From positions 3,157,501 to 3,221,500 of the forward strand of contig NZ_CP018870.1 in the NCBI RefSeq assembly GCF_001941845.1: 64,000 nt of DNA. Reading direction: 5' to 3'. The stretch is from Streptomyces sp. TN58 (GTDB lineage Bacteria > Actinomycetota > Actinomycetes > Streptomycetales > Streptomycetaceae). Under the pieces are notes generated by a model. That model did no database searches. It saw only the letters and a program-made list of their open reading frames with translations, and was not told where the DNA came from. Of this stretch, positions 42,658 to 51,679 are shown piece by piece (the first letter of the stretch is position 1; each line of letters begins with the position of its first letter). Made by a program: the position numbers and the translations under genes.

Positions 42658-45072
42658 TCACCCGCTCGTACGGGTGCCCGTGCCCTTCGCCGCGTCCAGC
42701 GCGTACACGCAGCGGTCCTTGCTGCACGCGTACACCACCCCGGCCTCGGCGACCGGGGCGCCGGCGATCTCGCCGCCGGTGGCCAGCTTCCAGCGCAGTT
42801 GGCCGCCCGCCGCGTCCAGGGTGTACAGGCAGTGGTCGGCCGATCCGAAGTGCACCCGGCCGTCCGCGACCGCGGGGAGGCCGGTGATCTCGCCGCCCGC
42901 CGCGAACCGCCACTTCGGGGTGCCGGTGACCGCGTCGAGCGTGTACAGCGCGCTGCCCGCCCCCAGGTGCACGTTGCCGCCGACCACCAGCACCGGGTCG
43001 GAGGACTGCCGCGACTCCGTCGCGATCCGCCAGCGGTCCTGGCCGGTGGCCGCGTCGAGGGCGTAGACGGTTCCCAGGTAGTCGGCGAGGTAGACCCCGC
43101 CGCCCGTGACGGCCGCGCCCGGCGCGAACGCCGGCGGGGCCAGGAAGACCGCGGGGGCCTCGAAGTGCCAGCGGACCCGGCCCGAGGCCCGGTCCACCGA
43201 CAGCACCCGGGTGCCGGCGGCGACGTACACGTTGCCGTCGGGGGCGGGCGTGACCCGGACGGGCACGTTCCCGCAGGAACCCGCGTCACCGACCGGGTAC
43301 GACCAGGACTCGCGGCCGCTGCGGGCGTCCAGGGCGCGCAGCCGCGCGTCCTGCCACACGTACACGGTGCCGTCGTGGAGGACGGGGGCCGCCTCCGGCG
43401 TCTCGAAGTCGCTCTGCGCGCCGGTCAGCTCCCACAGCTTGTGGCCGTTGGACGCCTCCCAGGCCTGTACGCCGCCGCCGCGGGTGGCGGTGACGACCGT
43501 GCCGCGCTCGGCGCGCAGCGCGTACACCCAGGCGTCGGTGGACAGCCGCCACCGCTCGGAGCCGTCGGAGCCGTCGAGCGCGTACAGGGAAGGCCCGTCG
43601 GAGGCGTGGATGCGGCCGTCGGCGACCGCCATGGACCAGGCGACGTCACGGGTCTTGAACTGGCGGCGGCCACTGGCCACGTCCAGCGCGTGCACCTCGA
43701 AGGACGTCACGTACAGCAGGTTGCCGGCGACGGTCGGGGTGCCCCAGACCTCGTTGGACATGCGGAAGCGCCACGGCCGCCAGCGGCCGCTGTCCGGGGC
43801 CGGGCCGGAGCCCGGTACGGGCGGCGCGGCCGGCCCGGTCGCATGCGCGGGGACGGACCCGTCGGGCGAGCGGACCCAGCCGGTCGCCGAGTCCGCCGCG
43901 GCGGAGTGCGCCGCGGACGCCGCGGACGCGGTGGCCGTCGCGAACGGGCCGGGCCCGATCGGCACCGGCGAGCCGCCCAGGCGTACGGGCTCACCCGACG
44001 GCACCGGGGACCGCGGCGGGTGGTGCGGGCGCTGCGGCACGGCCTGGCCGGTACGCGGGTCCACCCAGCCTTCGGCGCCGCGCGGGCGGCGGTGCGTCGC
44101 CTGCTCGGACACCGGACCGCGGCCCCTCGCGCCGCCGCCGTCGCGGCCGGGCGCGGGCACGGCCGCGGCGGGCGTACGGTTCCCGGCGCGCCGGGCCTCG
44201 ATCAGGGCGACGGCCCGGCCGGGCAGCCACGCCGACGCGGTGCCGCTGTCGTCGCCGCCGTCGAACAGGTGCGGGGCCAGCTGGGCCTGCAGGTCGGCCG
44301 GGGTGGGCCGCAGCGAGGCGTCCATCTGCATGCAGGACTCGATCAGCGGCCGCAGCTCCTCGGGGAGCCCTTCCAGGTTCGGGCCCTCGCGCAGCAGCAT
44401 GAAGACCGTCTCCACCGGGTTCGCCCCGTGGTAGGGCGGGTGCCCGGTCGCGGCGAAGACCAGCGTGGAGCCGAGCGAGAAGACGTCGCTGGCGCCCTTG
44501 ACGCTGCGCGAGTCCTTCGCCTGCTCGGGCGACATGTAGGCGGGGGTGCCGACGGCGACGTTCGTCATGGTCAGTCGGGTGTTCGAGACACCGCTCGCGA
44601 TACCGAAGTCGATCACGCGCGGGCCGTCCTCGACGACGAGCACGTTGGACGGCTTCAGGTCGCGGTGGACGAGGCCGGCGCCGTGGATGGACTGCAGGGC
44701 CTCGGCGATACCGGCGGCGAGCCAGCGCACGGCCTGGGCGGGCATGGGCCCGCACTCGTTGACGATCTCCTCCAGGGACGGCGCCGGGACGTACGCGGTG
44801 GCCAGCCACGGCACGGCGGCCCGCGGGTCGGCGTCGACGACGGCCGCCGTGTAGAAGCCGGACACGGCCCGCGCGGCCTCCACCTCGCGGGTGAAGCGGA
44901 CGCGGAAGAGCTGGTCCTCGGCGAGCTCCGTGCGCACCGTCTTGATCGCGACCCGCCGTCCGGACGCGGACCGTGCGAGATAGACCAGCCCCATGCCGCC
45001 GGCGCCGAGCCGTCCCAGCACCTCGAAGGGGCCGATCCGTCTCGGGTCGTGCTGCGTCAGCTGCTCCACCAC
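42658..45072 (-). CDS. afsK: AfsK-type Ser/Thr protein kinase with PQQ-like propeller
   Basis: 804 residues. Counting from GTG 45072 ([20 protein letters not shown]): the P-loop GRLGAGGMG is at 20-28, ATP-binding Lys at 44, HRDLKPSN at 136-143, DFG at 155-157, and Thr at 168 in the activation loop, the residue known as the AfsK autophosphorylation site in S. coelicolor. A Gly/Ala/Pro-rich linker follows, then about 350 residues of PQQ-type beta-propeller repeats (recurring LYALDAxxGxxxWR). AfsK phosphorylates AfsR at Ser/Thr and links SAM and growth signals to antibiotic production. A second GTG three bases later and an upstream ATG at 45153 are alternatives. No membrane span. Confidence 0.93.
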   Translation of the reverse strand: MVEQLTQHDPRRIGPFEVLGRLGAGGMGLVYLARSASGRRVAIKTVRTELAEDQLFRVRFTREVEAARAVSGFYTAAVVDADPRAAVPWLATAYVPAPSLEEIVNECGPMPAQAVRWLAAGIAEALQSIHGAGLVHRDLKPSNVLVVEDGPRVIDFGIASGVSNTRLTMTNVAVGTPAYMSPEQAKDSRSVKGASDVFSLGSTLVFAATGHPPYHGANPVETVFMLLREGPNLEGLPEELRPLIESCMQMDASLRPTPADLQAQLAPHLFDGGDDSGTASAWLPGRAVALIEARRAGNRTPAAAVPAPGRDGGGARGRGPVSEQATHRRPRGAEGWVDPRTGQAVPQRPHHPPRSPVPSGEPVRLGGSPVPIGPGPFATATASAASAAHSAAADSATGWVRSPDGSVPAHATGPAAPPVPGSGPAPDSGRWRPWRFRMSNEVWGTPTVAGNLLYVTSFEVHALDVASGRRQFKTRDVAWSMAVADGRIHASDGPSLYALDGSDGSERWRLSTDAWVYALRAERGTVVTATRGGGVQAWEASNGHKLWELTGAQSDFETPEAAPVLHDGTVYVWQDARLRALDARSGRESWSYPVGDAGSCGNVPVRVTPAPDGNVYVAAGTRVLSVDRASGRVRWHFEAPAVFLAPPAFAPGAAVTGGGVYLADYLGTVYALDAATGQDRWRIATESRQSSDPVLVVGGNVHLGAGSALYTLDAVTGTPKWRFAAGGEITGLPAVADGRVHFGSADHCLYTLDAAGGQLRWKLATGGEIAGAPVAEAGVVYACSKDRCVYALDAAKGTGTRTSG

Positions 45073-45265
45073 TCGCCTCCACACCTCCCCGTACGGGCCA
45101 CTCACCGGGCCCGCTCCCACCGGCACGGGGACCTGCCCCGTGCAGCGTCTCATTCCGGGGCGCAGCCCGGGTCGCGCAACCCGATTCTGTCAGGCCCGGG
45201 CCGGGTCCGGCCCCGGCACGGCGGGCAGGCCGGTGTGATCTGCCCGGCGATCCGTCCGCGGGCGG

Positions 45266-46060
45266 CTAGCCGTCCGCCGTCGTGCGGGGTTCCGAGAGGA
45301 GCCCGAAGACCGCCCCCTGATTGTCCGCGACGACCGCGATCCGGCCGTAGGGGGTGTCGAAGGGGTCCGCGGTGACCCGGCCGCCGAGGCGCTGCACCGT
45401 GGCCACGGACCGGTCGCAGTCCGGGACGGCGAAGTAGACGAGGAAGTGCGCGGGCATGATCTCCGGGAAGGCGTCCGTGATCAGGCTGCGGCCCAGGACG
45501 GCGGTGTCCGTGCCGGGCGCCTTGCCTGGCGGCGACCAGATGCGGTAGTCGACGCCGGCGTCGTCCTGGTCCTGGGGGACGTAGCCGAAGACCTTCGCGT
45601 AGAAGACGTCCACGGCGTCCCGGGCCCGGGTGTAGACCTCGCTCCAGCAGTACGTGTACGGCTCCTGCTGGGCCTCGAAGCCGTGGTGGGTGCCGGGCTG
45701 CCACAGCCCGAAGACGGCCCCGCCGGGGTCGGCGGCCATCGCGGCGGTGCCGTAGGGGCCGACCGGCATGGGGTCCATCACCATCTGGCCGCCTGCGGCG
45801 CGGATGCGCTGGGCGCAGGCGTAGGCGTCGTTGGTGTAGAGGTAGACGCCCCAGACCGTGGGCATCCGGCCGTCGGGCTTGGGGGCGAGGGCGGCGACGT
45901 TGCGGCCCCGGCTGTAGGCCTGCGTGTAGTGGCCGTACTCGGCGCCCGCGCTGTCCGCGTAGGTCCACCCGAAGAGCTCGCCGTAGAACCGCTTGCCCGC
46001 CTCGACGTCAGGAAGCGAGGCGTCCACCCAGCAGGGTGCGCCTTCCACGAATGCGGCCAT
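45266..46060 (-). CDS. double VOC-domain (glyoxalase-like) protein
   Basis: 264 residues with two VOC repeats: the first from PCWVDASLPDVEAGKRFYGELFGW (about 9-120), the second from CWSEVYTRARDAVDVFYAKVFGY (about 140-255), each ending with a PxGxxFGL-type strand. The fold binds a metal and small ligands, and includes glyoxalases, dioxygenases and resistance proteins. It lies directly upstream of the kinase and in the same direction. In S. coelicolor I recall the AfsK-binding protein KbpA as a neighbour of afsK with about 252 residues; this gene is the candidate by position and size but I cannot confirm homology. Confidence 0.85.
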   Translation of the reverse strand: MAAFVEGAPCWVDASLPDVEAGKRFYGELFGWTYADSAGAEYGHYTQAYSRGRNVAALAPKPDGRMPTVWGVYLYTNDAYACAQRIRAAGGQMVMDPMPVGPYGTAAMAADPGGAVFGLWQPGTHHGFEAQQEPYTYCWSEVYTRARDAVDVFYAKVFGYVPQDQDDAGVDYRIWSPPGKAPGTDTAVLGRSLITDAFPEIMPAHFLVYFAVPDCDRSVATVQRLGGRVTADPFDTPYGRIAVVADNQGAVFGLLSEPRTTADG

Positions 46061-46381
46061 GGGCCCGGTTCCTTCCGCTCTGCGGGGATGTGTACCCTCC
46101 CACCCTCTCCCAGCCATGATCCGTCCGAAAACTTGTCCACAGCCTGTTGATAAGACTATTCGGGGGAAACCTCCCGGAACCCGGGCGACACGCCCGGGCC
46201 GGACGGCGGCCGCAGCCGGGCCGCGAACACGCGCCGCAGCCGGGTCGTGACCATGCGCCGAACCGGCCTGAATCCGCCTCCGCGGCCACCGCAGAACCCC
46301 GTCCACCCAGGCCAGGGAGCCCGTAACCCCATTTGCAGGCGGCCGAATAGCGCGCAGATCACCCCTCGGTAAGCTGACGGC
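46061..46381. other. 321-nt divergent region with one DnaA-box-like site
   Basis: No gene seen. TTGTCCACA at 46133-46141 matches the Streptomyces DnaA-box consensus; a single box is weak evidence. A half-site CTGACG (46374-46379) sits just before the TetR start. Confidence 0.5.
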
Positions 46382-47029
46382 ATGACAGGACAAGTACGCA
46401 CCGTCGACGGGCGTGTCGCCGGCCGGCGCGGCCAGGCGACGCGGCAGAAGCTGCTCGACTGCCTCAGCGAGATGCTCAGCTCCTCGCCGTACCGCGACGT
46501 CAAGGTGATCGACGTCGCCCGCAAGGCCGGCACCTCCCCCGCGACCTTCTACCAGTACTTCCCGGACGTCGAGGGCGCCGTCCTGGAGATCGCCGAGCAA
46601 ATGGCCACCGAGGGCGCGCAGTTGACGTCACTGGTCGAAGGACGGACCTGGGTCGGCAAGTCCGGGTGGTCAGCCGCCGAAGAACTCGTCGACGGCTTCC
46701 TGGAGTTCTGGCGTCGCAACGACGCGATCCTGCGCGTGGTCGACCTCGGCGCGGCAGAGGGCGACAAGCGGTTCTACAAGATCCGCATGAAGATCCTGAA
46801 CTCGGTCACCAACTCCCTCACGGAATCCGTGAAGGAGCTCCAGGCCAAGGGCAAGGTCGACAAGGACGTCAGCCCCGCCGCGATGGCCGGTTCGCTGGTC
46901 GCGATGCTGGCCGCGGTCGCCTCGCACCAGAAGGGCTTCCAGACCTGGGGGGTCAAGCAGGCCGAGCTCAAGCCGAACCTCGCCCTGCTCGTCCACCTCG
47001 GCATCACCGGCAAGAAGCCGACCAGGTAG
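46382..47029 (+). CDS. TetR family transcriptional regulator
   Basis: 215 residues from ATG 46382. The HTH is in the first 60 residues: RGQATRQKLLDCLSEMLSSSPYRDVKVIDVARKAGTSPATFYQYFPDVEGA holds the TetR pattern. The ligand domain is helical. It is the only TetR gene in the window and therefore the nearest candidate for the CTGACG-N3-CGTCAG operators, whose size and symmetry suit a TetR dimer. Its own upstream region has only a half-site, so autoregulation by that motif is not evident, and a regulator outside the window is possible. Confidence 0.93.
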   Translation: MTGQVRTVDGRVAGRRGQATRQKLLDCLSEMLSSSPYRDVKVIDVARKAGTSPATFYQYFPDVEGAVLEIAEQMATEGAQLTSLVEGRTWVGKSGWSAAEELVDGFLEFWRRNDAILRVVDLGAAEGDKRFYKIRMKILNSVTNSLTESVKELQAKGKVDKDVSPAAMAGSLVAMLAAVASHQKGFQTWGVKQAELKPNLALLVHLGITGKKPTR

Positions 47030-47098
47030 GGGCGGGCCCACACCGGGTCCGCCACCCCGGCCGGCTCCGCGCCGGTGCCACCCCCCACCCCGCCGGGA

Positions 47099-47581
47099 TC
47101 AGCGGCGCTCCAGGCGGAACAGCCGGATCTCCCGCTCGATGCGCGCCTGGTACGTCGCGTACGGCGGCCAGAAACCCAGCACCGCCCGCCACGCCTCCGC
47201 GCGCTCCTCACCCGTCAGCAGCCGGGCCCGTACGGCTATGTCCTCGCCCTGCCAGCTCACGTCCGCGTCCGGGTGCTTGAGCAGGTTCCCGGTCCAGGCC
47301 GGATGCCCGGGCCGGCCGAAGTTGGATCCGATCAGGATCCAGCTCCTCCCCCCGTCCTCCGGCATGCACGCCAGGGGCGTGGTGCGCGGCTCGCCGGTCC
47401 GCGCGCCCTTGGCGGTGAGGATCACGCCCGGCAGCATCCGGGCGCTCAGCAGGACCCTGCCGCGGGTGAGCTTGTGCACCGCCTTGTCCATGGCGGGGAT
47501 GAAGTGCGGGGCGATCTTGGCGAACAGCGTGGTCGAGGAGACCTTCTGCATCAGCTTGACGCCGGGAGCCACACGGGCCAT
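47099..47581 (-). CDS. nitroreductase-family deazaflavin (F420)-dependent oxidoreductase, Ddn-like
   Basis: 160 residues. The GARTGEPRTTPLACMPEDGG and SNFGRPGHPAWTGNLLKHPDADV motifs are the F420-binding signature of the Ddn family; the first 50 residues include a helical N-terminus. It uses reduced F420 to reduce quinones, nitro compounds or enones. The start overlaps the acyl-CoA dehydrogenase stop by 1 nt (TGATG), so it is the second gene of that operon, under the operator at 48845. Links to FbiC at 4.2 kb by cofactor. Confidence 0.92.
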   Translation of the reverse strand: MARVAPGVKLMQKVSSTTLFAKIAPHFIPAMDKAVHKLTRGRVLLSARMLPGVILTAKGARTGEPRTTPLACMPEDGGRSWILIGSNFGRPGHPAWTGNLLKHPDADVSWQGEDIAVRARLLTGEERAEAWRAVLGFWPPYATYQARIEREIRLFRLERR

Positions 47582-48825
47582 CAGACGGTCACCTTCTCCT
47601 GTGCGGGCGGGGCGGCGGCGGACGCGGCGGCCAGGGCCGGGGCGGACGCGGGGGCCGGGGCGAACAGGCCCGCCCGGTCCGCGGCGTGCGCCCGCAGCCG
47701 GTGCACCGGACCGAACAGCAGCTCGTCGGAGGCCGCCCGCTTGAAGTAGAGGTGCGCGTCGTGCTCCCAGGTGAAGCCGATGCCCCCGTGCAGCTGGATC
47801 GCCTCCCCGGCCGTCAGCCGCAGCGCCTCCAGCGCCTGCGCGAGCGCGAGTCCGCCCTGGTCCGGGTCCCACGCCGCGTAGTAGGCCGCCGAGCGGGCCG
47901 CCTGGACCTGCACGTACAGGTCGGCGAGCCGGTGCTTGACCGCCTGGAAGGACCCGATGGCCCGGCCGAACTGCTCGCGCTGGCGCACGTACTCCACGGT
48001 GCGCGCGAGCGCCTGGCCGGCCGCGCCGGCCGCCTCGGCGGCGAGCACGGCGGAGGCGGGGCGCCCGACGGCGGCGAGGGCCCCCGGTACGTCGGCCTCC
48101 TCCCCAGCGGCGCCCAGCAATTCCGCGGGGACGTCACGGAGTTGGATCCGGGCCTGCGGGCGGGTCTCGTCGAGCACGGTCTGCCGGGACCGTACGAGGC
48201 CGGGCGCGTCCTCCCTTACGAGGAACAGCAGCGTACGGCTGCGCGCGAAGCCGCCGGTGTGCGCGGCGACCAGCAGCAGGGACGCGCTGTGCCCGTCGAG
48301 CGCCTGGGCGGCCTCCCCGTACAGCCGCCAGCCGTCGCCGGCCGCGTCGGGACGGGCCTGGACCCCGCCGGCCCGGCCGCCGCCGGACCAGCCGCCCGCG
48401 CAGTCCTCACCGGTCAGCGCGAGGGCGGTGGCGAGCACCGGGCCGGGAACGGCGAGGGCGGCGGTCAGCCCGCCCGACGCCAGCGGCGGGAGCAGCGCGG
48501 AGCGCTGGGCGGCGGTGCCGAGGGCGGCGATCAGCGGCGCGCAGAGCACGGCGGTGGCCAGCAGCGGCGAAGGCAGCAGCGCCCGCCCGGTCTCCTCGCA
48601 GGCCAGGGCCAGGTCGGCGGGGCCGCAGCCGGCCCCGCCGTACTCCTCGGCCACGGCGAGGCCCGGCAGCCCGAGCTGCCGGGAGAGCTGCTGCCACAGC
48701 TCGCGGTCGTATCCGGCAGCGGTGCGGACGGCGGCCTTGACCTCGTCGGGGCCGCAGCGTTTGGCCAGGATCTCGCGCAGGGTACGCCGTATCTCGTCCT
48801 GCTCCGCGGTGAAGGCGGCATCCAT
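47581..48825 (-). CDS. acyl-CoA dehydrogenase
   Basis: 414 residues. The N-terminal helices (FTAEQDEIRRTLREILAKR), mid-domain and C-terminal signatures (REQFGRAIGSFQAVKHRLADLYV, AIQLHGGIGFTWEHDAHLYFKRA) are those of the acyl-CoA dehydrogenase family. The mid-domain lost the usual T-E-x-x-xGS loop, and the Ala-rich stretches suggest divergence. In steroid-type pathways such divergent proteins often pair with a second acyl-CoA dehydrogenase to form alpha2beta2 enzymes; the partner could be the one at 61575. It leads the operon with the Ddn-like gene. FAD-dependent. Confidence 0.9.
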   Translation of the reverse strand: MDAAFTAEQDEIRRTLREILAKRCGPDEVKAAVRTAAGYDRELWQQLSRQLGLPGLAVAEEYGGAGCGPADLALACEETGRALLPSPLLATAVLCAPLIAALGTAAQRSALLPPLASGGLTAALAVPGPVLATALALTGEDCAGGWSGGGRAGGVQARPDAAGDGWRLYGEAAQALDGHSASLLLVAAHTGGFARSRTLLFLVREDAPGLVRSRQTVLDETRPQARIQLRDVPAELLGAAGEEADVPGALAAVGRPASAVLAAEAAGAAGQALARTVEYVRQREQFGRAIGSFQAVKHRLADLYVQVQAARSAAYYAAWDPDQGGLALAQALEALRLTAGEAIQLHGGIGFTWEHDAHLYFKRAASDELLFGPVHRLRAHAADRAGLFAPAPASAPALAAASAAAPPAQEKVTV

Positions 48826-48844
48826 CGTCGGGCTCCTCCCCGTA

Positions 48845-48861
48845 TCTGACGGGCCGTCATG
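48845..48861. promoter_or_regulatory. CTGACG-type operator, left copy of the divergent pair
   Basis: TCTGACG-GGC-CGTCATG; the last position of the right arm is T instead of G. It is 20 nt from the acyl-CoA dehydrogenase start. Confidence 0.75.
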
Positions 48862-48948
48862 TTAGGGCGGCGGGCGACAGATGCCCAGGGGGTGGCGGGA
48901 GGTGGTTGCGTGAGGACGGGCGCCGCCGGGGATCGGGGAGGCCTGGCA

Positions 48949-48965
48949 TCTGACGACACGTCAGA
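48949..48965. promoter_or_regulatory. CTGACG-type operator, right copy (perfect)
   Basis: TCTGACG-ACA-CGTCAGA, perfect 7-3-7 palindrome ending 14 nt before the thiolase start at 48980, so a bound dimer would cover the promoter and the start of transcription. Confidence 0.85.
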
Positions 48966-48979
48966 TGTACGGTCCTCGC

Positions 48980-50173
48980 ATGCCTGGACTCACACCCGCA
49001 ACCGCCCCCCGTCCCGCCCGGCGGGTCGCGGTGGTCGGCGTCGCCCTCTCGGACTGCGGCCGCGTGGACGGCCCCACCCCCTACGCCCTGCACGCACAGG
49101 CCGCCCGGCGCGCCCTCGCCGACTCCGGCCTCGACCGCTCCGTCATCGACGGCTTCGCCTCGGCCGGCCTCGGCACGCTCGCACCGGTCGAGGTGGCCGA
49201 GTACCTGGGGCTGCGACCCACCTGGGTCGACTCCACCTCCGTCGGCGGCTCGACGTGGGAGGTCATGGCCGCGCACGCGGCGGACGCGATCGCCGCGGGC
49301 CACGCCGAGGCCGTGCTGCTGGTCTACGGATCCACCGCCCGCGCCGACATCAAGGCCCGGCGCCGCACCTCGAACCTCTCCTTCGGCGCCCGCGGACCGC
49401 TGCAGTTCGAGGTCCCGTACGGCCACACGCTGATCTCCAAGTACGCCATGGCCGCCCGCCGCCACATGCACCAGTACGGGACGACCCTGGAACAGCTCGC
49501 CTCCGTCGCCGTACAGGCCCGGGCGAACGCGGCGACGAACCCCGACGCGATGTTCCGCGACCCGATCACCGTCGAGGACGTCCTGGGCGGCGAGATTATC
49601 GCCGACCCGTTCACGAAGCTGCACTGCTGCATCCGCTCGGACGGCGGCTGCGCGGTGCTCCTGGCCGCGGAGGACTACGTGGCAGACAGCGCGAAGGCGC
49701 CGGTGTGGGTGCTGGGCTCGGGCACCGCCGTCTCCCACACCACCATGTCGGAGTGGGAGGACTTCACCGTCTCCCCCGCCGCCGTCTCGGGCCGCATCGC
49801 CTTCGAACGGGCGGGCCTCACCCCGGCGGACGTGGACCTCGCGGAGATCTACGACGCCTTCACGTACATGACCCTGGTGACCCTGGAGGATCTCGGCTTC
49901 TGCGCGAAGGGCGAGGGCGGGGCCTTCGTGGAGAAGGGCCGCCTGCTGCGCGACGGGGAACTCCCGGTCAACACGGACGGCGGAGGCCTGTCGGCCTGCC
50001 ACCCGGGCATGCGGGGCCTGTTCCTGCTGGTGGAGGCGGTGCGGCAACTCCGCGGCGAGGCCGGGGCGGGCCAGGTCACCAAACCCGGCGGCGCCCTCCC
50101 CCAGGTCGCCCTTACGTCAGGCACAGGCGGCTGGTTCTGCTCCTCGGGCACGGTACTCCTGGGCCGCGGGTAG
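48980..50173 (+). CDS. thiolase-like lipid-transfer protein (second Ltp type)
   Basis: 397 residues from ATG 48980 (an ATG at 48965 lies inside the operator). Features: RRVAVVGVALSDCGRVDG, SVGGSTWEVMAAHAADAI, DPFTKLHCCIRSDGGCAVLLA, EIYDAFTYMTLVTLEDLGF and NTDGGGLSACHPGMRGLF with the conserved Cys-His. It differs from the first Ltp and is of the thiolase-like acetyl-CoA acetyltransferase type. Its DUF35 partner is probably the gene at 53014-53451, in a separate operon under the same operator. No clear RBS is seen. Confidence 0.88.
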   Translation: MPGLTPATAPRPARRVAVVGVALSDCGRVDGPTPYALHAQAARRALADSGLDRSVIDGFASAGLGTLAPVEVAEYLGLRPTWVDSTSVGGSTWEVMAAHAADAIAAGHAEAVLLVYGSTARADIKARRRTSNLSFGARGPLQFEVPYGHTLISKYAMAARRHMHQYGTTLEQLASVAVQARANAATNPDAMFRDPITVEDVLGGEIIADPFTKLHCCIRSDGGCAVLLAAEDYVADSAKAPVWVLGSGTAVSHTTMSEWEDFTVSPAAVSGRIAFERAGLTPADVDLAEIYDAFTYMTLVTLEDLGFCAKGEGGAFVEKGRLLRDGELPVNTDGGGLSACHPGMRGLFLLVEAVRQLRGEAGAGQVTKPGGALPQVALTSGTGGWFCSSGTVLLGRG

Positions 50174-50267
50174 GACGGGGACCGGCGGGGCGGGGCTGGG
50201 GCTTCGGGGGGCGGGGTCCCGCACCACCGCCGCGCCTTCCACTCCCGCCCCGGCGGCCCCGCCACCG

Positions 50268-50486
50268 CTACTCGCGCTCCGCGCCCCGCCGGGCCAGCGT
50301 GTCGGCCACCAGGGCGTTCGCGTGGCCGTGGCCCAGGCCGTGTTCCGTCTTGAGCCAGGCGACGAGCTCCATGTGCTTGGTCAGCGGCGAGGAGCCGATG
50401 AGGTCCTTCCACTCGGCGATCGGTCGGCCGTACTTCTTCTCGATCGACGGGAAGTAGCCGGCAGGGCCCTTCACGGTGTCGGCCAT
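50268..50486 (-). CDS. DUF4287 protein
   Basis: 72 residues: the pattern GPAGYFPSIEKKYGRPIAEWKDLI followed by THMELVAWLKTEHGLGHGHANALVA-type residues (key W-L-K, GHGHANALV) is that of the DUF4287 family, small alpha-helical proteins often beside DUF5655. Function unknown. Start ATG 50486. Monocistronic between the thiolase gene and the sigma-factor gene. Confidence 0.88.
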   Translation of the reverse strand: MADTVKGPAGYFPSIEKKYGRPIAEWKDLIGSSPLTKHMELVAWLKTEHGLGHGHANALVADTLARRGAERE

Positions 50487-50635
50487 GGTGTGTCTCCTTC
50501 GTTGCGGTGCCGTCGTAAGGAAGACCGCTGACAGGGCGGAAACCGAGCGGCGAGCGCGAGTGACCCGCATCACACCATCGGCCTGCGCACCCCGACGACC
50601 CGACGACCCGCCGACCCGCCGGTCCCGCCGTGCCG

Positions 50636-51562
50636 TCAGGCCCTCAGGCCTCGGCGGGCTTCCTTCAGTTCGCGGGCGACGGCCCACGGGTCGGCGACCG
50701 GGCCGACGTGGGTGAGCTTGTCGGGGTTGGTCAGGCCGCGGATGGTTCCGATCCGCCCGTCGCGCACGTCCAGGGCCATGAGGTGGACCACCTTGCCCGC
50801 GCGGTCGCGGAAGATCGCGCCGGGCTCGCCGTTGATGTCGTGCGGTTCGCACGTCACGTCGATGCGCATCAGCCACGGGTAGACCGAGGCCAGCAGGCGC
50901 GCGACGTTCGGTGCACCCGTGACGGCCCTGGCCAGCTGCGGGGCGTTGCCGCCCGCGTCGCCGACGAGCTGCACGTCCGCGGCGAGCAGGTCCTGGAGGC
51001 CTTCGACGTCGCCGTCCTTCAGGGCGTCGAAGAACCGCGTCGCCAGTTCCCGCCGCTCCTGGCGGTCGGCCGCGAACCGCGGCCGACCCGCCTCCATGTG
51101 CCGGCGCGCCCGTACCAGCAGCTGGCGGCACGCCGCTTCCGAGCGCCCGACCGCCGCGGCGACGTCGTCGAAGCCGAAGGCGAAGACCTCCCGCAGGACG
51201 AACACCGCCCGCTCCAGCGGGCTGAGCCGTTCCAGCAGCACCAGTGCCGCGATGGACACCGAGTCGGCCAGTTCCACCGCGCGCGCGGGATCCTCGTACG
51301 GGTCGCTGAGCAGCGGTTCGGGGAACCAGGTGCCGGGGTACTGCTCGCGCCGCACGCGCGCGGAGCGCAGTACGTCGATCGAGATGCGTGTGACCGTCGC
51401 CGACAGGAAGGCTTTGGGCGAGGTGGGGCGGGTCGCCGTGGCGGCGTAGCGCAGCCAGGTCTCCTGTACGGCGTCCTCGGCTTCGCCGACGCTGCTCAGG
51501 ATCCGGTAGGCGATCGAGAACAGCAGGGGCCGCAGTTCCTCGAATTCCTCGACCTTGCTCAC
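50636..51562 (-). CDS. ECF41-type RNA polymerase sigma factor with SnoaL-like C-terminus
   Basis: 308 residues. Region 2 is FEELRPLLFSIAYRILSSVGEAEDAVQETWLRY, region 4 contains LSPLERAVFVLREVFAFGFDDVAAAVGRSEAACRQLLVRARRHM. A C-terminal extension of about 110 residues (RFFDALKDGDVEGLQDLLAADVQLVGDAGG) is the SnoaL-like part of group ECF41 (SigJ-like), which replaces an anti-sigma factor. Such sigma factors direct promoters of an adjacent carboxymuconolactone-decarboxylase or similar gene, and the next gene upstream is exactly that. Both genes run leftward, 117 nt apart, and can share the promoter at 52193-52219. Confidence 0.93.
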   Translation of the reverse strand: MSKVEEFEELRPLLFSIAYRILSSVGEAEDAVQETWLRYAATATRPTSPKAFLSATVTRISIDVLRSARVRREQYPGTWFPEPLLSDPYEDPARAVELADSVSIAALVLLERLSPLERAVFVLREVFAFGFDDVAAAVGRSEAACRQLLVRARRHMEAGRPRFAADRQERRELATRFFDALKDGDVEGLQDLLAADVQLVGDAGGNAPQLARAVTGAPNVARLLASVYPWLMRIDVTCEPHDINGEPGAIFRDRAGKVVHLMALDVRDGRIGTIRGLTNPDKLTHVGPVADPWAVARELKEARRGLRA

Positions 51563-51679
51563 GCCTGGTCCCCCTCGTTGTGAAGTCCTGCGGCCCGGCC
51601 GTGCTCAGCGGCTCGGACCCCTCCGATGATCATGCGGGCCGGCGGCGGCCCGGAACGGGGCGGGTCCCCCGGCGCCCCC

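Noticed and set aside
46133..46141. TTGTCCACA as a sign of a replication origin
   Set aside because: One DnaA-box match without a cluster, dnaA or dnaN is not an origin.
46374..46379. CTGACG half-site before the TetR start
   Set aside because: Only one arm is present; autoregulation cannot be argued from it.
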